Assembly (NCBI GenBank): GCA_947473475.1
Contig: CANJBZ010000025.1
Span: forward strand, 1 to 63,655
DNA from: Alphaproteobacteria bacterium
GTDB taxonomy: Bacteria; Pseudomonadota; Alphaproteobacteria; Micropepsales; Micropepsaceae
DNA: 63,655 nt
Direction of reading: 5' to 3'
The position numbers and the translations under genes are program-made. This document shows positions 51,713 to 60,592 of this stretch, one piece after another (the stretch's first letter is position 1; every line of letters begins with the position of its first letter). Below the pieces are notes generated by a model. That model worked only from the letters and a program-made list of their open reading frames with translations. It had not been told where the DNA came from and did not search any database.

Positions 51713-52996
51713 TTATCGCTGGGTCGTGACCGTCTCGCGCACCGCAGGAAGCGCGACCGTGAACGTACTGCCTTCTCCGGGCATACTTTCGATCAAAAGC
51801 TTTCCTTGATGGCGGTTCAAGATGTGCTTGACGATGGCCAAGCCGAGGCCCGTGCCGCCGCGCTCGCGGCTCCGCTTTACGTCCACGCGGTAGAAGCGCT
51901 CGGTCAGGCGCGGGATGGCCTCTCGCGGGATGCCCTCGCCCTGATCGTGGATAGCCGCATAAAATAGTCCGGCGCCGGCCTTTCCCGGCGTTTCCATGTG
52001 ACCGAAACGAACCTGCACCTCGCTGCCCTCGCGGCCATATTTGACCGCATTGTGCAGAAGGTTCTGGAACACCTGCGTAAGCTCGTCGCGATCGCCGATC
52101 ACATGCAGCGGTCCGTGCGGTTCGATGGTGAGCACCGTGCGGTCGGCCTGGGCGAGCGGCGCGAGCACAGCGGCCGCATCACGCACGACGGCCACCACAT
52201 CCACTTCGCTCGATGGCGGGTTGTGCTCGTTCAACTCGATTCGCGTGAGGGATAAGAGATCTTCGATGAGCCGCCGCATGCGTGCGGCTTCCACGCTCAT
52301 GATTCCAAGGAAACGCTCGCGCGCCGGAGCGTCGTCCTTAGCGTGACCGCGGAGCGTGTCGATAAAGCCCGAGACGGCCGCCAGCGGGGTACGCAGCTCA
52401 TGGCTGGCATTGGCGACGAAATCCGCCCGCAATTCCTCGGCCCGGCGGATCGCGGTGAGATCGCGGACTCGCAGGACTACGAGACCCGTGCGATCCTTGG
52501 CGATATGGGCCTCATAATAATGTTGCACGGGCACCAGCACAGTGAAGGCGACATCTTCCGGGTCGCCACACTCCTGAACGCGGTCAATGGCTTCCAGGAC
52601 TTCCGGGGTTCGGAGCACAGCGGAAATGCGCTTTCGTTCGGCATCTCCACCGACGAGCGCCTCCGAACTTCTATTGGCAAAAACGATACGCCCGGTGCGG
52701 TTGAGCACCAGCAGTGGCTCATCAACGCATTCCAGGATGCTTCGGGCGGCGGAAGGCACGGCGGACATTTCATCGGCTGGCGCGTGCGGCGCGGTGTTGG
52801 CGGCTAATGTCCGGCGGCGGGAGGCCAAATGAAGTAAACCGCTCGCCGCCACGACAATAACCATCGCGGCTAAGGAAACACTGGCGCTGCCGGCAAAAAT
52901 TGCGGCAGCAAGACCGGACAGAGCAAGCGCAAACAGCAGGAGCGAGCCTCTGCGCCATCCGTCCAAAGCCGAGCGTCCGGCTTCGCTCATGGCCAC
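51713..52996 (-). CDS. phoR: Phosphate regulon sensor histidine kinase
   Basis: A 427-residue kinase: two N-terminal membrane helices, a PAS domain (DEPLLVLNRTGRIVFANRSS), phosphoacceptor FVANASHELRTPLAAVSGFI, and HATPase (QVFQNLLHNAVKYGREGSEV, DQGEGIPREAIPRLTERFYR, GTGLGLAIVKHILNRHQGKL). It autophosphorylates and signals to PhoB. The phosphate transporter genes that usually separate phoR from phoU are absent; only 110 bp lies between phoR and phoU. Confidence 0.93.
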   Translation of the reverse strand: MAMSEAGRSALDGWRRGSLLLFALALSGLAAAIFAGSASVSLAAMVIVVAASGLLHLASRRRTLAANTAPHAPADEMSAVPSAARSILECVDEPLLVLNRTGRIVFANRSSEALVGGDAERKRISAVLRTPEVLEAIDRVQECGDPEDVAFTVLVPVQHYYEAHIAKDRTGLVVLRVRDLTAIRRAEELRADFVANASHELRTPLAAVSGFIDTLRGHAKDDAPARERFLGIMSVEAARMRRLIEDLLSLTRIELNEHNPPSSEVDVVAVVRDAAAVLAPLAQADRTVLTIEPHGPLHVIGDRDELTQVFQNLLHNAVKYGREGSEVQVRFGHMETPGKAGAGLFYAAIHDQGEGIPREAIPRLTERFYRVDVKRSRERGGTGLGLAIVKHILNRHQGKLLIESMPGEGSTFTVALPAVRETVTTQR

Positions 52997-53114
52997 AGTT
53001 TCAGCCTCCCCATCGATGCGTACATGCCCCTGTTCGACCGACTCGCGCAGGGGGGCTTATAGCATGCACGCATTATGTTTCCGTGAGACGGTACTGGCGT
53101 CATACTAGGACACC

Positions 53115-53774
53115 ATGACGATCTCTACTGATGTTCTGCAGGACTTCATCGACGGAAAGCTGCCGCCCGGCGAGGCCGGACGCATCGCCGGCGAACTCGC
53201 GCACGATCCCGAGATGGCTGCCTATGTCGAACACCACAAGGCCTCCCGCGCACTGTTGTCCTCACCGCCGGTCCTTCGTTTGAAACGTTGGAGCGCGGAT
53301 GCCGCGCACGCAAGCGCTGCTTGGATTCCGGCCGCCGCGGTGGCGGCGGGCATCGGCCTCGGCGTTCTTCTTGCCGGTACCTACGGCATCGGAACGAACC
53401 TGCGGAGCGAAACAGGGTCGCTGGTGGCGCAAGGCGAACTGGCGCAGGCGCTCACATCCCAGCTCTGGAATGAACAAAGCCGGAGTGCCGCCCAGATTGG
53501 CGCGAGCTTCTGGAGCAAGAACGGCGCTTTCTGCCGCAGCTTTGCTTTGCGCGGAAATACTGAGAGCGCGATGACCGGTATCGCCTGCCGCGAGCGCGGC
53601 GCTTGGCGCATCGTGGTTGCAGCCGCCGTCGCGCCGGAAGAGGTCCCCTTCCCGCTCGCTCCTGCCGCGCTTCCGCCATCGGTGCGCGGTGTCATGGATA
53701 ACCTCATCGTCGGCCAGACCTTGGAAGCCAAAGCAGAACGCCAAGCCCGCAGCCAAGGCTGGCGCGTGCGGTAG
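53115..53774 (+). CDS. Anti-sigma factor-like membrane protein
   Basis: A 219-residue protein with an N-terminal zinc-less anti-sigma-type helical region (LQDFIDGKLPPGEAGRIAGE, LAHDPEMAAYVEHHKASRAL), one membrane segment around AAVAAGIGLGVLLAGTYGIG, and a periplasmic domain (SFWSKNGAFCRSFALRGN, SAMTGIACRERGAWRIVVAA). This resembles ECF anti-sigma proteins but no sigma factor gene is adjacent on either side. It is divergent from phoR. Confidence 0.7.
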   Translation: MTISTDVLQDFIDGKLPPGEAGRIAGELAHDPEMAAYVEHHKASRALLSSPPVLRLKRWSADAAHASAAWIPAAAVAAGIGLGVLLAGTYGIGTNLRSETGSLVAQGELAQALTSQLWNEQSRSAAQIGASFWSKNGAFCRSFALRGNTESAMTGIACRERGAWRIVVAAAVAPEEVPFPLAPAALPPSVRGVMDNLIVGQTLEAKAERQARSQGWRVR

Positions 53775-53827
53775 TGCGGCCCGAGGCCCGCCGGCCGCGG
53801 CGGCTGCACACTGGCCGGCTGGGCTTT

Positions 53828-54538
53828 CTAAACGGCCAGTTCTTTTGACCGGATGGCCTGGACCTGAGGCTTCCGGCACCGAGCGCCGTTCAGGAACACC
53901 TCCACCGCTCTATCTATTGTGGCGTCGATGATGGCGTCGTCGGGCGCGCGCAACGCGCCCACCAGGAATCGCATCTGCAACTCGGAAATGACCATGGAGC
54001 AGAGCATCGCGGCATCGCGCTCCGGGTCCGATACATGCAACGTACCCGCCTCATGTTGCCCCGCCAGCCAATGCTCCAGGACCATCCGCCCCTTGCACGG
54101 TCCTTCGCGATAAAAGGCGTGCGCAAGCTCCGGCGTGCGGAGCGATTCGGCAATGACCAAGCGGTACAAGGCAGCCTGCCGCGGCGATAAAACAAAGCGC
54201 GCCAGCTTGCTAAGATAAGAGCGCAGAATGTTCTCCGGCGGTTCGCCGCAAGAAAATTCGTCTCCCGAGATCATCGCTTCCAGAACCGCACGGCGGCCCG
54301 CGATGACTGCGGCAAAGAGCGATTCTTTGGTATCGAAGACACGATAAAGCGTCTTCTTCGACATCCCGGCCCGCCGGGCAATGTCGTCCATGCTGGCTTC
54401 GCCGTAGCCCGCTTCAAGAAATACGCTCTCGGCAGCGTCGAGCAAACGCTGACGGCGCTCGGATTCCTCGATCTGGCACGGACGCCCGCGCCGTCCGCGA
54501 AGCGGACACAGTCCCGTTCCATGATTATCCAGGCTCAC
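53828..54538 (-). CDS. TetR-family repressor of the RND efflux operon
   Basis: A 236-residue regulator with an N-terminal HTH (RRQRLLDAAESVFLEAGYGE, ASMDDIARRAGMSKKTLYRV, FDTKESLFAAVI) and a helical ligand-binding domain. GTG at 54538 is my choice; no ATG precedes the HTH in frame and TTG 54553 is possible. It is transcribed away from the OMF-MFP-RND operon, the classical arrangement for a local repressor. Two palindromes in the shared 265-bp region could be its operators. Confidence 0.88.
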   Translation of the reverse strand: MSLDNHGTGLCPLRGRRGRPCQIEESERRQRLLDAAESVFLEAGYGEASMDDIARRAGMSKKTLYRVFDTKESLFAAVIAGRRAVLEAMISGDEFSCGEPPENILRSYLSKLARFVLSPRQAALYRLVIAESLRTPELAHAFYREGPCKGRMVLEHWLAGQHEAGTLHVSDPERDAAMLCSMVISELQMRFLVGALRAPDDAIIDATIDRAVEVFLNGARCRKPQVQAIRSKELAV

Positions 54539-54610
54539 AGGTGTCCACCCCAAACGAGAAAGACGCGCCGGCCGATAGCCACAGCCATTTCCACCCTTGA
54601 TGCGTTCTTA

Positions 54611-54627
54611 TGTTCCGCAGGGGAACA
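54611..54627. promoter_or_regulatory. Palindrome TGTTCC-N5-GGAACA, possible TetR operator
   Basis: A perfect 6-bp inverted repeat with 5-bp spacer between the divergent TetR and efflux genes, about 70-90 bp upstream of the TetR start. It could be an autoregulatory site; by position only. Confidence 0.45.
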
Positions 54628-54647
54628 TTGCACCGCACAATACCCGA

Positions 54648-54676
54648 TTGACAAGCATTAGGGAACTAAGTAGTTT
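54648..54676 (+). promoter_or_regulatory. Efflux operon promoter with overlapping palindromic operator
   Basis: A perfect TTGACA -35 box (54648-54653) and TAGTTT -10 box (54671-54676) are 17 bp apart. A perfect 12-bp palindrome AACTAAGTAGTT (54664-54675) covers the spacer and -10, where TetR binding would block RNA polymerase. Confidence 0.65.
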
Positions 54677-54803
54677 CCGAAAGATAGATATATCTCTCAC
54701 ATGGGCGAGAGCCTGCCGCCAAAAGCCATTTTCCGTTCGGGCTCGGGTCGGCGCAGTGGCGTTTTTCCGCTATAGAACGGGCGCAATTGAAGGGCGGCAT
54801 ACC

Positions 54804-56285
54804 GTGCTTAAGACGCTTTCACCATTTCTACTTGCTTCGGCTGCGGCCGTCGGAATTGCGGGCTGCACGGTCGTTGGACCCGATTTCGCGCCGCCACCGC
54901 CGCCCATGGTTACCGGTTACACCTCGTACCCGCTGCCCGCCGCCACCGTCTCTGCCGACACGCCCATAGCGGGCGATGCACAACGCTTTTTGCAAGACAC
55001 CGATGTGCCCGGCCAGTGGTGGACGTTGTTTGGTTCGCCCACATTGACGACCCTTGTGGAGCAGGCGCTCCGGGCCAATCCCGACATCGAGGCCGCGCAG
55101 GCGACGCTAAGCCAAGCGCATGACAATTTGACCGCCCAGCAAGGCGCACTCTTCCCGCAAGTGAATGGCAATGGCCAGACGGGCCGCCAGCGTTCGGGCG
55201 GGAGGGACTTCGACCTGCTCAACGCCTCGGTCAGCGTGTCCTATCTCATAGACGCTTTTGGCGGCGTGCAGCGTTCGATCGAAGCCTCAACCGCCCTTGA
55301 AGAGAATGCGCGTTTCCAGCTTGAAGCGACGTATCTGGCTTTGACGTCCAATGTCATTACGGCGGCCATTCAGGAAGGCGCCCTCTCGGCGCAGATCGCA
55401 GCCCTGCAAGACATCATCACCGCCCAGAGCCAGGAACTCGATCTGCTGAATCAGCAGTTTGAGCTGGGCGCGGTAGCGCGCGGCGACGTTCTCGCGCAGC
55501 AGTCGCAATTGGCGTCCACGCAGGCCAGCTTGCCGCCCGTGCAGAAGCAGCTGGAACAGGTGCGCAATACACTCGCAATTCTCACCGGCCGTTTTCCGGT
55601 GAACGGGCAAGTTCCGAGCCTTGAATTGGCCGATCTGCGTTTGCCGCCGGACCTGCCGCTCAGCCTGCCATCGAATCTGATTCGGCAACGGCCCGACATT
55701 CGCGCGTCTGAAGCCCTGCTTCACAACGCCAGCGCCAATGTCGGCGTCGCCACCGCTAACCTGTTTCCCCAGTTCACGGTCACCGGCAGTCTGAGCGATA
55801 GCGCCAACCAACTCGGCGGCTTCTTCAGCGGCGACAACACCGGATGGAGCGTGCTTGCCGGGCTTACCGCGCCGATCTTCCGTGGCGGCACGCTCCGTGC
55901 TCAGCAGCGCGCCGCGTACGACGCATTGGACCGCTCGGCGGCCCAATATCGCAGCACGGTGCTGAATGCGTTCGCGAACGTCGCCAATGTTCTGGCAGCC
56001 CTTCAGCTGGATGCGGAAAACGTGCGCACGCAGCTCTATGCGGAACAGACGGCAGAGCAGAGCCTGGAAATCACGCAGGAGCGGTTCCAAGCCGGCGCAA
56101 TCGCCTATCTCTCGCTGCTCGATGCCCAGCGCACGTACCAGCAAGCACGCATTGCACTCGTAACGGCTCAAGCCAATCGCTTTGCCGACACGGTTGCGCT
56201 GTTTCAATCCCTCGGTGGCGGATGGTGGAATCGTCAGGACGTGCCTGAATTTCATGACGCAACCGGTCTTGCGAGCATTCCATGA
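54804..56285 (+). CDS. RND efflux outer-membrane factor (NodT/OprM family lipoprotein)
   Basis: A 493-residue protein. GTG 54804, preceded by AGGGCGG, starts a lipoprotein signal with lipobox GIAGC. The OMF fold shows QWWTLFGSPTLTTLVEQALR, ANPDIEAAQATLSQAHDNLT, LGVAR-like pattern QFELGAVARGDVLAQQSQLA, IRQRPDIRASEALLHNASAN and ERFQAGAIAYLSLLDAQRTY. It forms the exit duct with the adaptor and pump encoded next; stop and next start overlap (ATGA). A longer frame to 54597 crosses the promoter and is rejected. Confidence 0.92.
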   Translation: MLKTLSPFLLASAAAVGIAGCTVVGPDFAPPPPPMVTGYTSYPLPAATVSADTPIAGDAQRFLQDTDVPGQWWTLFGSPTLTTLVEQALRANPDIEAAQATLSQAHDNLTAQQGALFPQVNGNGQTGRQRSGGRDFDLLNASVSVSYLIDAFGGVQRSIEASTALEENARFQLEATYLALTSNVITAAIQEGALSAQIAALQDIITAQSQELDLLNQQFELGAVARGDVLAQQSQLASTQASLPPVQKQLEQVRNTLAILTGRFPVNGQVPSLELADLRLPPDLPLSLPSNLIRQRPDIRASEALLHNASANVGVATANLFPQFTVTGSLSDSANQLGGFFSGDNTGWSVLAGLTAPIFRGGTLRAQQRAAYDALDRSAAQYRSTVLNAFANVANVLAALQLDAENVRTQLYAEQTAEQSLEITQERFQAGAIAYLSLLDAQRTYQQARIALVTAQANRFADTVALFQSLGGGWWNRQDVPEFHDATGLASIP

Positions 56286-57457
56286 ACAAGCCTGAACGTC
56301 CTGAGCTTCTCATCCAGGAACGCCCGCCGCGGCGCCGGCGCCTGTGGCTGTGGATGATCATCGTCGTGCTTTTGTCCGCCGCGCTGTTTGCGGCGATCTT
56401 TGCGTTTCCCATCGCCGCCTACATAACCAAGGGATTCCCGACGCCGCCTCCGGCAAGCGTTTCTACGTCGAAGGCGGAATTCCAGGAATGGATGCCGCAA
56501 ATCCAGGTAGTGGGTTCGCTCAAGCCGGTCCGCGGCGCCGACCTTTCGGTCGAAGTTGCGGGCATCATCGACGAAGTCGATTTCGACTCGGGCGGCGACG
56601 TGAAAGCCGGAGCGCAAATCATAAAGTTGCGCGACACCGATGACGTCGCGAAACTTCACACCCTCGAAGCCTCACGCGATCTGTGGCAAGCCAATTTCGC
56701 ACGCGATAAAGCCCAGCTGGACAGGCAGCTCATCAGCAAGGCGCAATTCGACATCACGGCATCCAATTTGCAGGGGTTCCAGGCGCAAATTGCGGAGCAG
56801 CAGGCGGTCATTGCGAAGAAGACCTTGCGTGCGCCTTTCAACGGAAAGCTTGGAATCCGGGCTGTCAATGAGGGCCAGTATCTCGCACCGGGCACCCCCG
56901 TCGTAACGCTGCAGGCGCTCGATCCGATCTACATCGACTTCTTCATCCCGCAGCAGCAATTGCAGCAAATCCGCATTGGCCAGACCATCGAGGTCAAAGT
57001 CGACGCATTTCCGAATACGGCCTTTGCCGGCCGCATCGCGACCATCGACCCGAAGGTCGACGCAGCAACGCGCAACGTGGCCGTGCGCGCCACGCTCCCG
57101 AACAAGGATCGCAAACTGCTTCCGGGCATGTATGCGACGGCGCTTATTTCAACGGGGCAGCAGCAGCGCTACATCACGCTTCCGCAGACAGCCATCACGT
57201 TCAACCCCTACGGCAATGTGGTCTACGTGGTGAAGCCGGGTAAGGACAAAGCGGGCAAGGACGCCCTAATCGCGCAGCAAACTGTGGTGGCGACGGGCGA
57301 AACCCGCGGCGATCAGATTGCCGTGCTCTCCGGGTTGAACGAAGGCGACGAAGTCGTCACCGCCGGGCAGATGAAGCTGCAAAGCGGCGCACCGGTCCTG
57401 AAGAACAACACCGTTATGCCGAGCAACGAAGCCAATCCGCAGCCGCACGAACAGTAG
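56282..57457 (+). CDS. RND efflux periplasmic adaptor (MFP)
   Basis: A 391-residue membrane fusion protein: one N-terminal membrane helix after an Arg-rich start, then barrel-sandwich and hairpin (GADLSVEVAGIIDEVDFDSG, GDVKAGAQIIKLRDTDDVAK, LDRQLISKAQFDITASNLQG, VIAKKTLRAPFNGKLGIRAV) and beta-barrel (DPIYIDFFIPQQQLQQIRIG). It bridges pump and outer-membrane factor. It is coupled to both neighbours, seven bases from the pump start. Confidence 0.94.
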   Translation: MNKPERPELLIQERPPRRRRLWLWMIIVVLLSAALFAAIFAFPIAAYITKGFPTPPPASVSTSKAEFQEWMPQIQVVGSLKPVRGADLSVEVAGIIDEVDFDSGGDVKAGAQIIKLRDTDDVAKLHTLEASRDLWQANFARDKAQLDRQLISKAQFDITASNLQGFQAQIAEQQAVIAKKTLRAPFNGKLGIRAVNEGQYLAPGTPVVTLQALDPIYIDFFIPQQQLQQIRIGQTIEVKVDAFPNTAFAGRIATIDPKVDAATRNVAVRATLPNKDRKLLPGMYATALISTGQQQRYITLPQTAITFNPYGNVVYVVKPGKDKAGKDALIAQQTVVATGETRGDQIAVLSGLNEGDEVVTAGQMKLQSGAPVLKNNTVMPSNEANPQPHEQ

Positions 57458-57463
57458 GCCACG

Positions 57464-60400
57464 ATGAACTTCACCGATATCTTCGTCAAAAAGCCGGTGC
57501 TGGCGACAGTCGTCAGCCTGCTGATCCTGGTGATCGGCCTCAGAGCGGCCTTGTCGCTGCCCATCCGCCAATATCCGCGCACGGAAAACGCTGTCGTGAC
57601 CGTGACCACGGCCTATTACGGCGCAGATCCGGATGTGGTGGCGGGATTCATTACGCAGCCGCTGGAAAACGCCATCGCTCAGGCGAATGGCATCGACTAC
57701 ATCACGTCGGCCAGCAGCAACAGCCTTTCGACCATCACCGTCAATCTGCGGCTGAACTACGATTACAATCGCGCCGTCACCGAGATCACCAGCAAGATCA
57801 GCTCGGTGCTGAACCGCCTGCCGCCCCAGTCGCAGCAGCCCGCGCTGCAGGTGCAAGTCGGTCAGGCTGTGTCGGCGATGTATCTGGGCTTCCGCTCGAA
57901 CGTGCTGCAGCCGAACCAGATCACCGATTATCTCATCCGCGTCGTACAGCCGAAAATTCAAGCCGTGCCCGGCGTTCAAACGGTGAACCTGTTCGGCGCG
58001 CGCAATTTTGCCTTACGCGCGTGGCTCGATCCCAACAAGCTTGCCGCCTATGGGCTCACCGCGGCGGACGTGAACACCGCGCTCGCCCAGAACGATTTCA
58101 TCTCCGGCCTTGGCAACACCAAAGGCCAGATGGTTCAGGTCAACCTGACCGCGTCCACCGGCCTGCATTCACTTGATGAATTCCGCGATCTGGTGGTGAA
58201 GCAGACCGGCGGCGCGATTGTGCGGTTGTCCGATGTCGCGACCGTCGTGCTCGGCGCGGAGGATTACAACACCAGCATTTCCTATAACGGCCAGAACTCC
58301 ATCGCCTTGTCGGTGGATATTGCGCCGGATGCCAACCTGCTGGACGTCATGAAGGGCGTGCAGGCCGTTTTCCCGCAGATCCAATCGCAACTGCCGCAAG
58401 GTCTGGAAGGCGCGATCCTCTACGACGCCTCCCGCTTCGTCAGCACCGCCATCACCGAAGTGGAAAGCACCATCGTGCAGACGCTTCTGATCGTCATGCT
58501 GGTGGTGTTCGTGTTCCTCGGCTCGCTCCGCAGCGTGATGATTCCCATCGTCGCGATACCGCTGTCGCTGATCGGCGCCTTCGTCATGATGCTGGTGCTG
58601 GGCTTTTCCATCAATTTGCTGTCGCTGCTGGCCATGGTGCTCGCCATCGGTCTGGTGGTCGATGACGCCATCATTGTGGTGGAGAACGTCCATCGGCATA
58701 TCAATGAGGGCTCCCGGCCATTCGATGCGTCCCTGCAGGCGGCGCGCGAACTGGGCGGCCCGATCATCGCGATGACCGCGGTGCTGGTGGCGGTGTATCT
58801 GCCGATCGCCTTCCAAGGCGGATTGACCGGCGCGCTGTTCATCGAGTTTGCCTTCACGCTGGTCGGAACGATCATCGTGTCCACCATCGTTGCGCTGACC
58901 CTGTCGCCGATGATGTGTTCGCTGCTGCTCAAGCCGCATGATGAGAACGATCGCGGCCTGCAGGCCCGCATCACGCGCTTCATCGACCGGCGCTTTGAAG
59001 GCCTTCACAACGCCTATACCCGCCGCTTGGATCGCGTCCTCAACTACATGCCGGTCACGATTGCCTTTGCGGTCATTGTGGTTATCGGCACGGGCGCCCT
59101 GTGGATGACGACGCAGCAGGAATTGGCGCCGCAGGAAGACCAGGGCTTCATCTTCGCGTTCGGTCCTCCCAACCCGACCGCTTCGGTGACCCAGTACAAG
59201 GAATTTTCCGCCGCGACGTATAACGAGCTGAAGGGCAATCCCAGCCTGGAATTCATCTTCCAATCTGACTCGCCAAGCCGGCTGATCAAATTCTTCGCGC
59301 TGAAGCCATGGAACGAACGCAGCCAGAATTCGGTCCAGGTTCAGAACGACGTACAGCGCGCCGTGACGCAATTTCCGGTGTTCAACAACTTCCTCGTGGC
59401 GCAGCCGCCGCCGCTGCCGAGCACTTTCGGCGCGCCCGTGCAGTTCGTCATCAGCACGACGGAATCCTACGAGCGCCTGAACGATGTGGTGCAGACCTTC
59501 ATGAAAGAGCTGCGCGACACCGGAAAGTTTCCGTTCTATCTCGACACCGATTTGAAGATCGACCGCCCGCAAGTGACGGTGGACATCGACCGCGACAAGA
59601 CCGCGCTTATGGGCCTGTCCATGGGCGACGTCGGCAACGCGCTGTCGGCCATGCTGGGCGGCGGCTATGTCAACTATTTCAGCATGGAGGGCCGGTCCTA
59701 TCGCGTGATGGCGCAGGCCGACCAACCCTACCGGCTCAATCCGCAGCAGATACTCGATTACTACATCCGCACGCCGAACGGCTCGCTTGTGCCGCTTTCG
59801 ACGGTGGCGAAAATCACCCAGAAGACGACGCCGGAATCGCTGTCTCATTTCCAGCAGCTCAATTCCGCGACCATCAACGCGATGGTTGGAATGGGGCTGA
59901 CACAGGGCGGCACGCTCGACCTGATGAAGGAGATCGCCGCGCGCACGCTGCCGCAAGGCTACATCATCGATTACGCCGGCACCTCGCGGCAATATGTGCA
60001 GGAATCGGGCGGCTTCGTGACGCTGCTCCTGTTTGCAGCCGTCATCATCTATCTCGCGCTGGCGGCGCTGTTCGAGAGCTTCCGCGATCCGATCATCATT
60101 CTGGTGTCGGTGCCGATGTCGATAGCCGGCGCCATGATGGCCATGCACATCGTCGGCGGCTTACACGTGTTCTTTCCCGACGCGATGGTGCTCGGCGGCG
60201 GAACGCTGAACATTTACACGCTGGTCGGAATCGTGACGCTGATGGGCCTTATCAGCAAACACGGCATTCTCATTGTGGACGTGGCCAACCGGCTGCAGCG
60301 GGAAGGCCACAACAAGCGTGACGCCGTTGAACAGGCCGCCGGTATCCGCTTGCGTCCGATCCTGATGACCACCGCGGCGATGGTGCTCGGCGTCGTGCCT

Positions 60401-60592
60401 CTGCTGCTGTCGACCGGCGCGGGCGCGGTGGCGCGCTTTGCGATGGGTCTGGTGATCTTCAGCGGGATTTCCATCGGCACGCTGTTCACGCTGTTCGTGG
60501 TGCCGACGTTCTACATCCTGATCGCCAAAGACTATGCCCGCGTGCGGGCACGGGCAGGCGCGCTTGGGTTGCAGCCGGTTCCGGGCGAGTAA
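57464..60592 (+). CDS. RND efflux permease (HAE1 family)
   Basis: A 1042-residue pump with twelve predicted membrane helices and two large periplasmic loops. Motifs: N-terminal FVKKPVLATVVSLLILVIGL, GADPDVVAGFITQPLENAIA, proton-relay Asp pair in GLVVDDAIIVVENVHRHINE, and GLISKHGILIVDVANRLQRE with a Lys in TM10. It should export amphipathic drugs or other hydrophobic compounds. Its stop abuts the PfkB stop on the other strand (TAA|TTA). Confidence 0.95.
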   Translation: MNFTDIFVKKPVLATVVSLLILVIGLRAALSLPIRQYPRTENAVVTVTTAYYGADPDVVAGFITQPLENAIAQANGIDYITSASSNSLSTITVNLRLNYDYNRAVTEITSKISSVLNRLPPQSQQPALQVQVGQAVSAMYLGFRSNVLQPNQITDYLIRVVQPKIQAVPGVQTVNLFGARNFALRAWLDPNKLAAYGLTAADVNTALAQNDFISGLGNTKGQMVQVNLTASTGLHSLDEFRDLVVKQTGGAIVRLSDVATVVLGAEDYNTSISYNGQNSIALSVDIAPDANLLDVMKGVQAVFPQIQSQLPQGLEGAILYDASRFVSTAITEVESTIVQTLLIVMLVVFVFLGSLRSVMIPIVAIPLSLIGAFVMMLVLGFSINLLSLLAMVLAIGLVVDDAIIVVENVHRHINEGSRPFDASLQAARELGGPIIAMTAVLVAVYLPIAFQGGLTGALFIEFAFTLVGTIIVSTIVALTLSPMMCSLLLKPHDENDRGLQARITRFIDRRFEGLHNAYTRRLDRVLNYMPVTIAFAVIVVIGTGALWMTTQQELAPQEDQGFIFAFGPPNPTASVTQYKEFSAATYNELKGNPSLEFIFQSDSPSRLIKFFALKPWNERSQNSVQVQNDVQRAVTQFPVFNNFLVAQPPPLPSTFGAPVQFVISTTESYERLNDVVQTFMKELRDTGKFPFYLDTDLKIDRPQVTVDIDRDKTALMGLSMGDVGNALSAMLGGGYVNYFSMEGRSYRVMAQADQPYRLNPQQILDYYIRTPNGSLVPLSTVAKITQKTTPESLSHFQQLNSATINAMVGMGLTQGGTLDLMKEIAARTLPQGYIIDYAGTSRQYVQESGGFVTLLLFAAVIIYLALAALFESFRDPIIILVSVPMSIAGAMMAMHIVGGLHVFFPDAMVLGGGTLNIYTLVGIVTLMGLISKHGILIVDVANRLQREGHNKRDAVEQAAGIRLRPILMTTAAMVLGVVPLLLSTGAGAVARFAMGLVIFSGISIGTLFTLFVVPTFYILIAKDYARVRARAGALGLQPVPGE

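Noticed and set aside
58169-60148. A long minus-strand open frame of about 660 codons opposite the RND permease gene
   Set aside because: Antisense of a conserved pump; His/Arg-rich translation without motifs.
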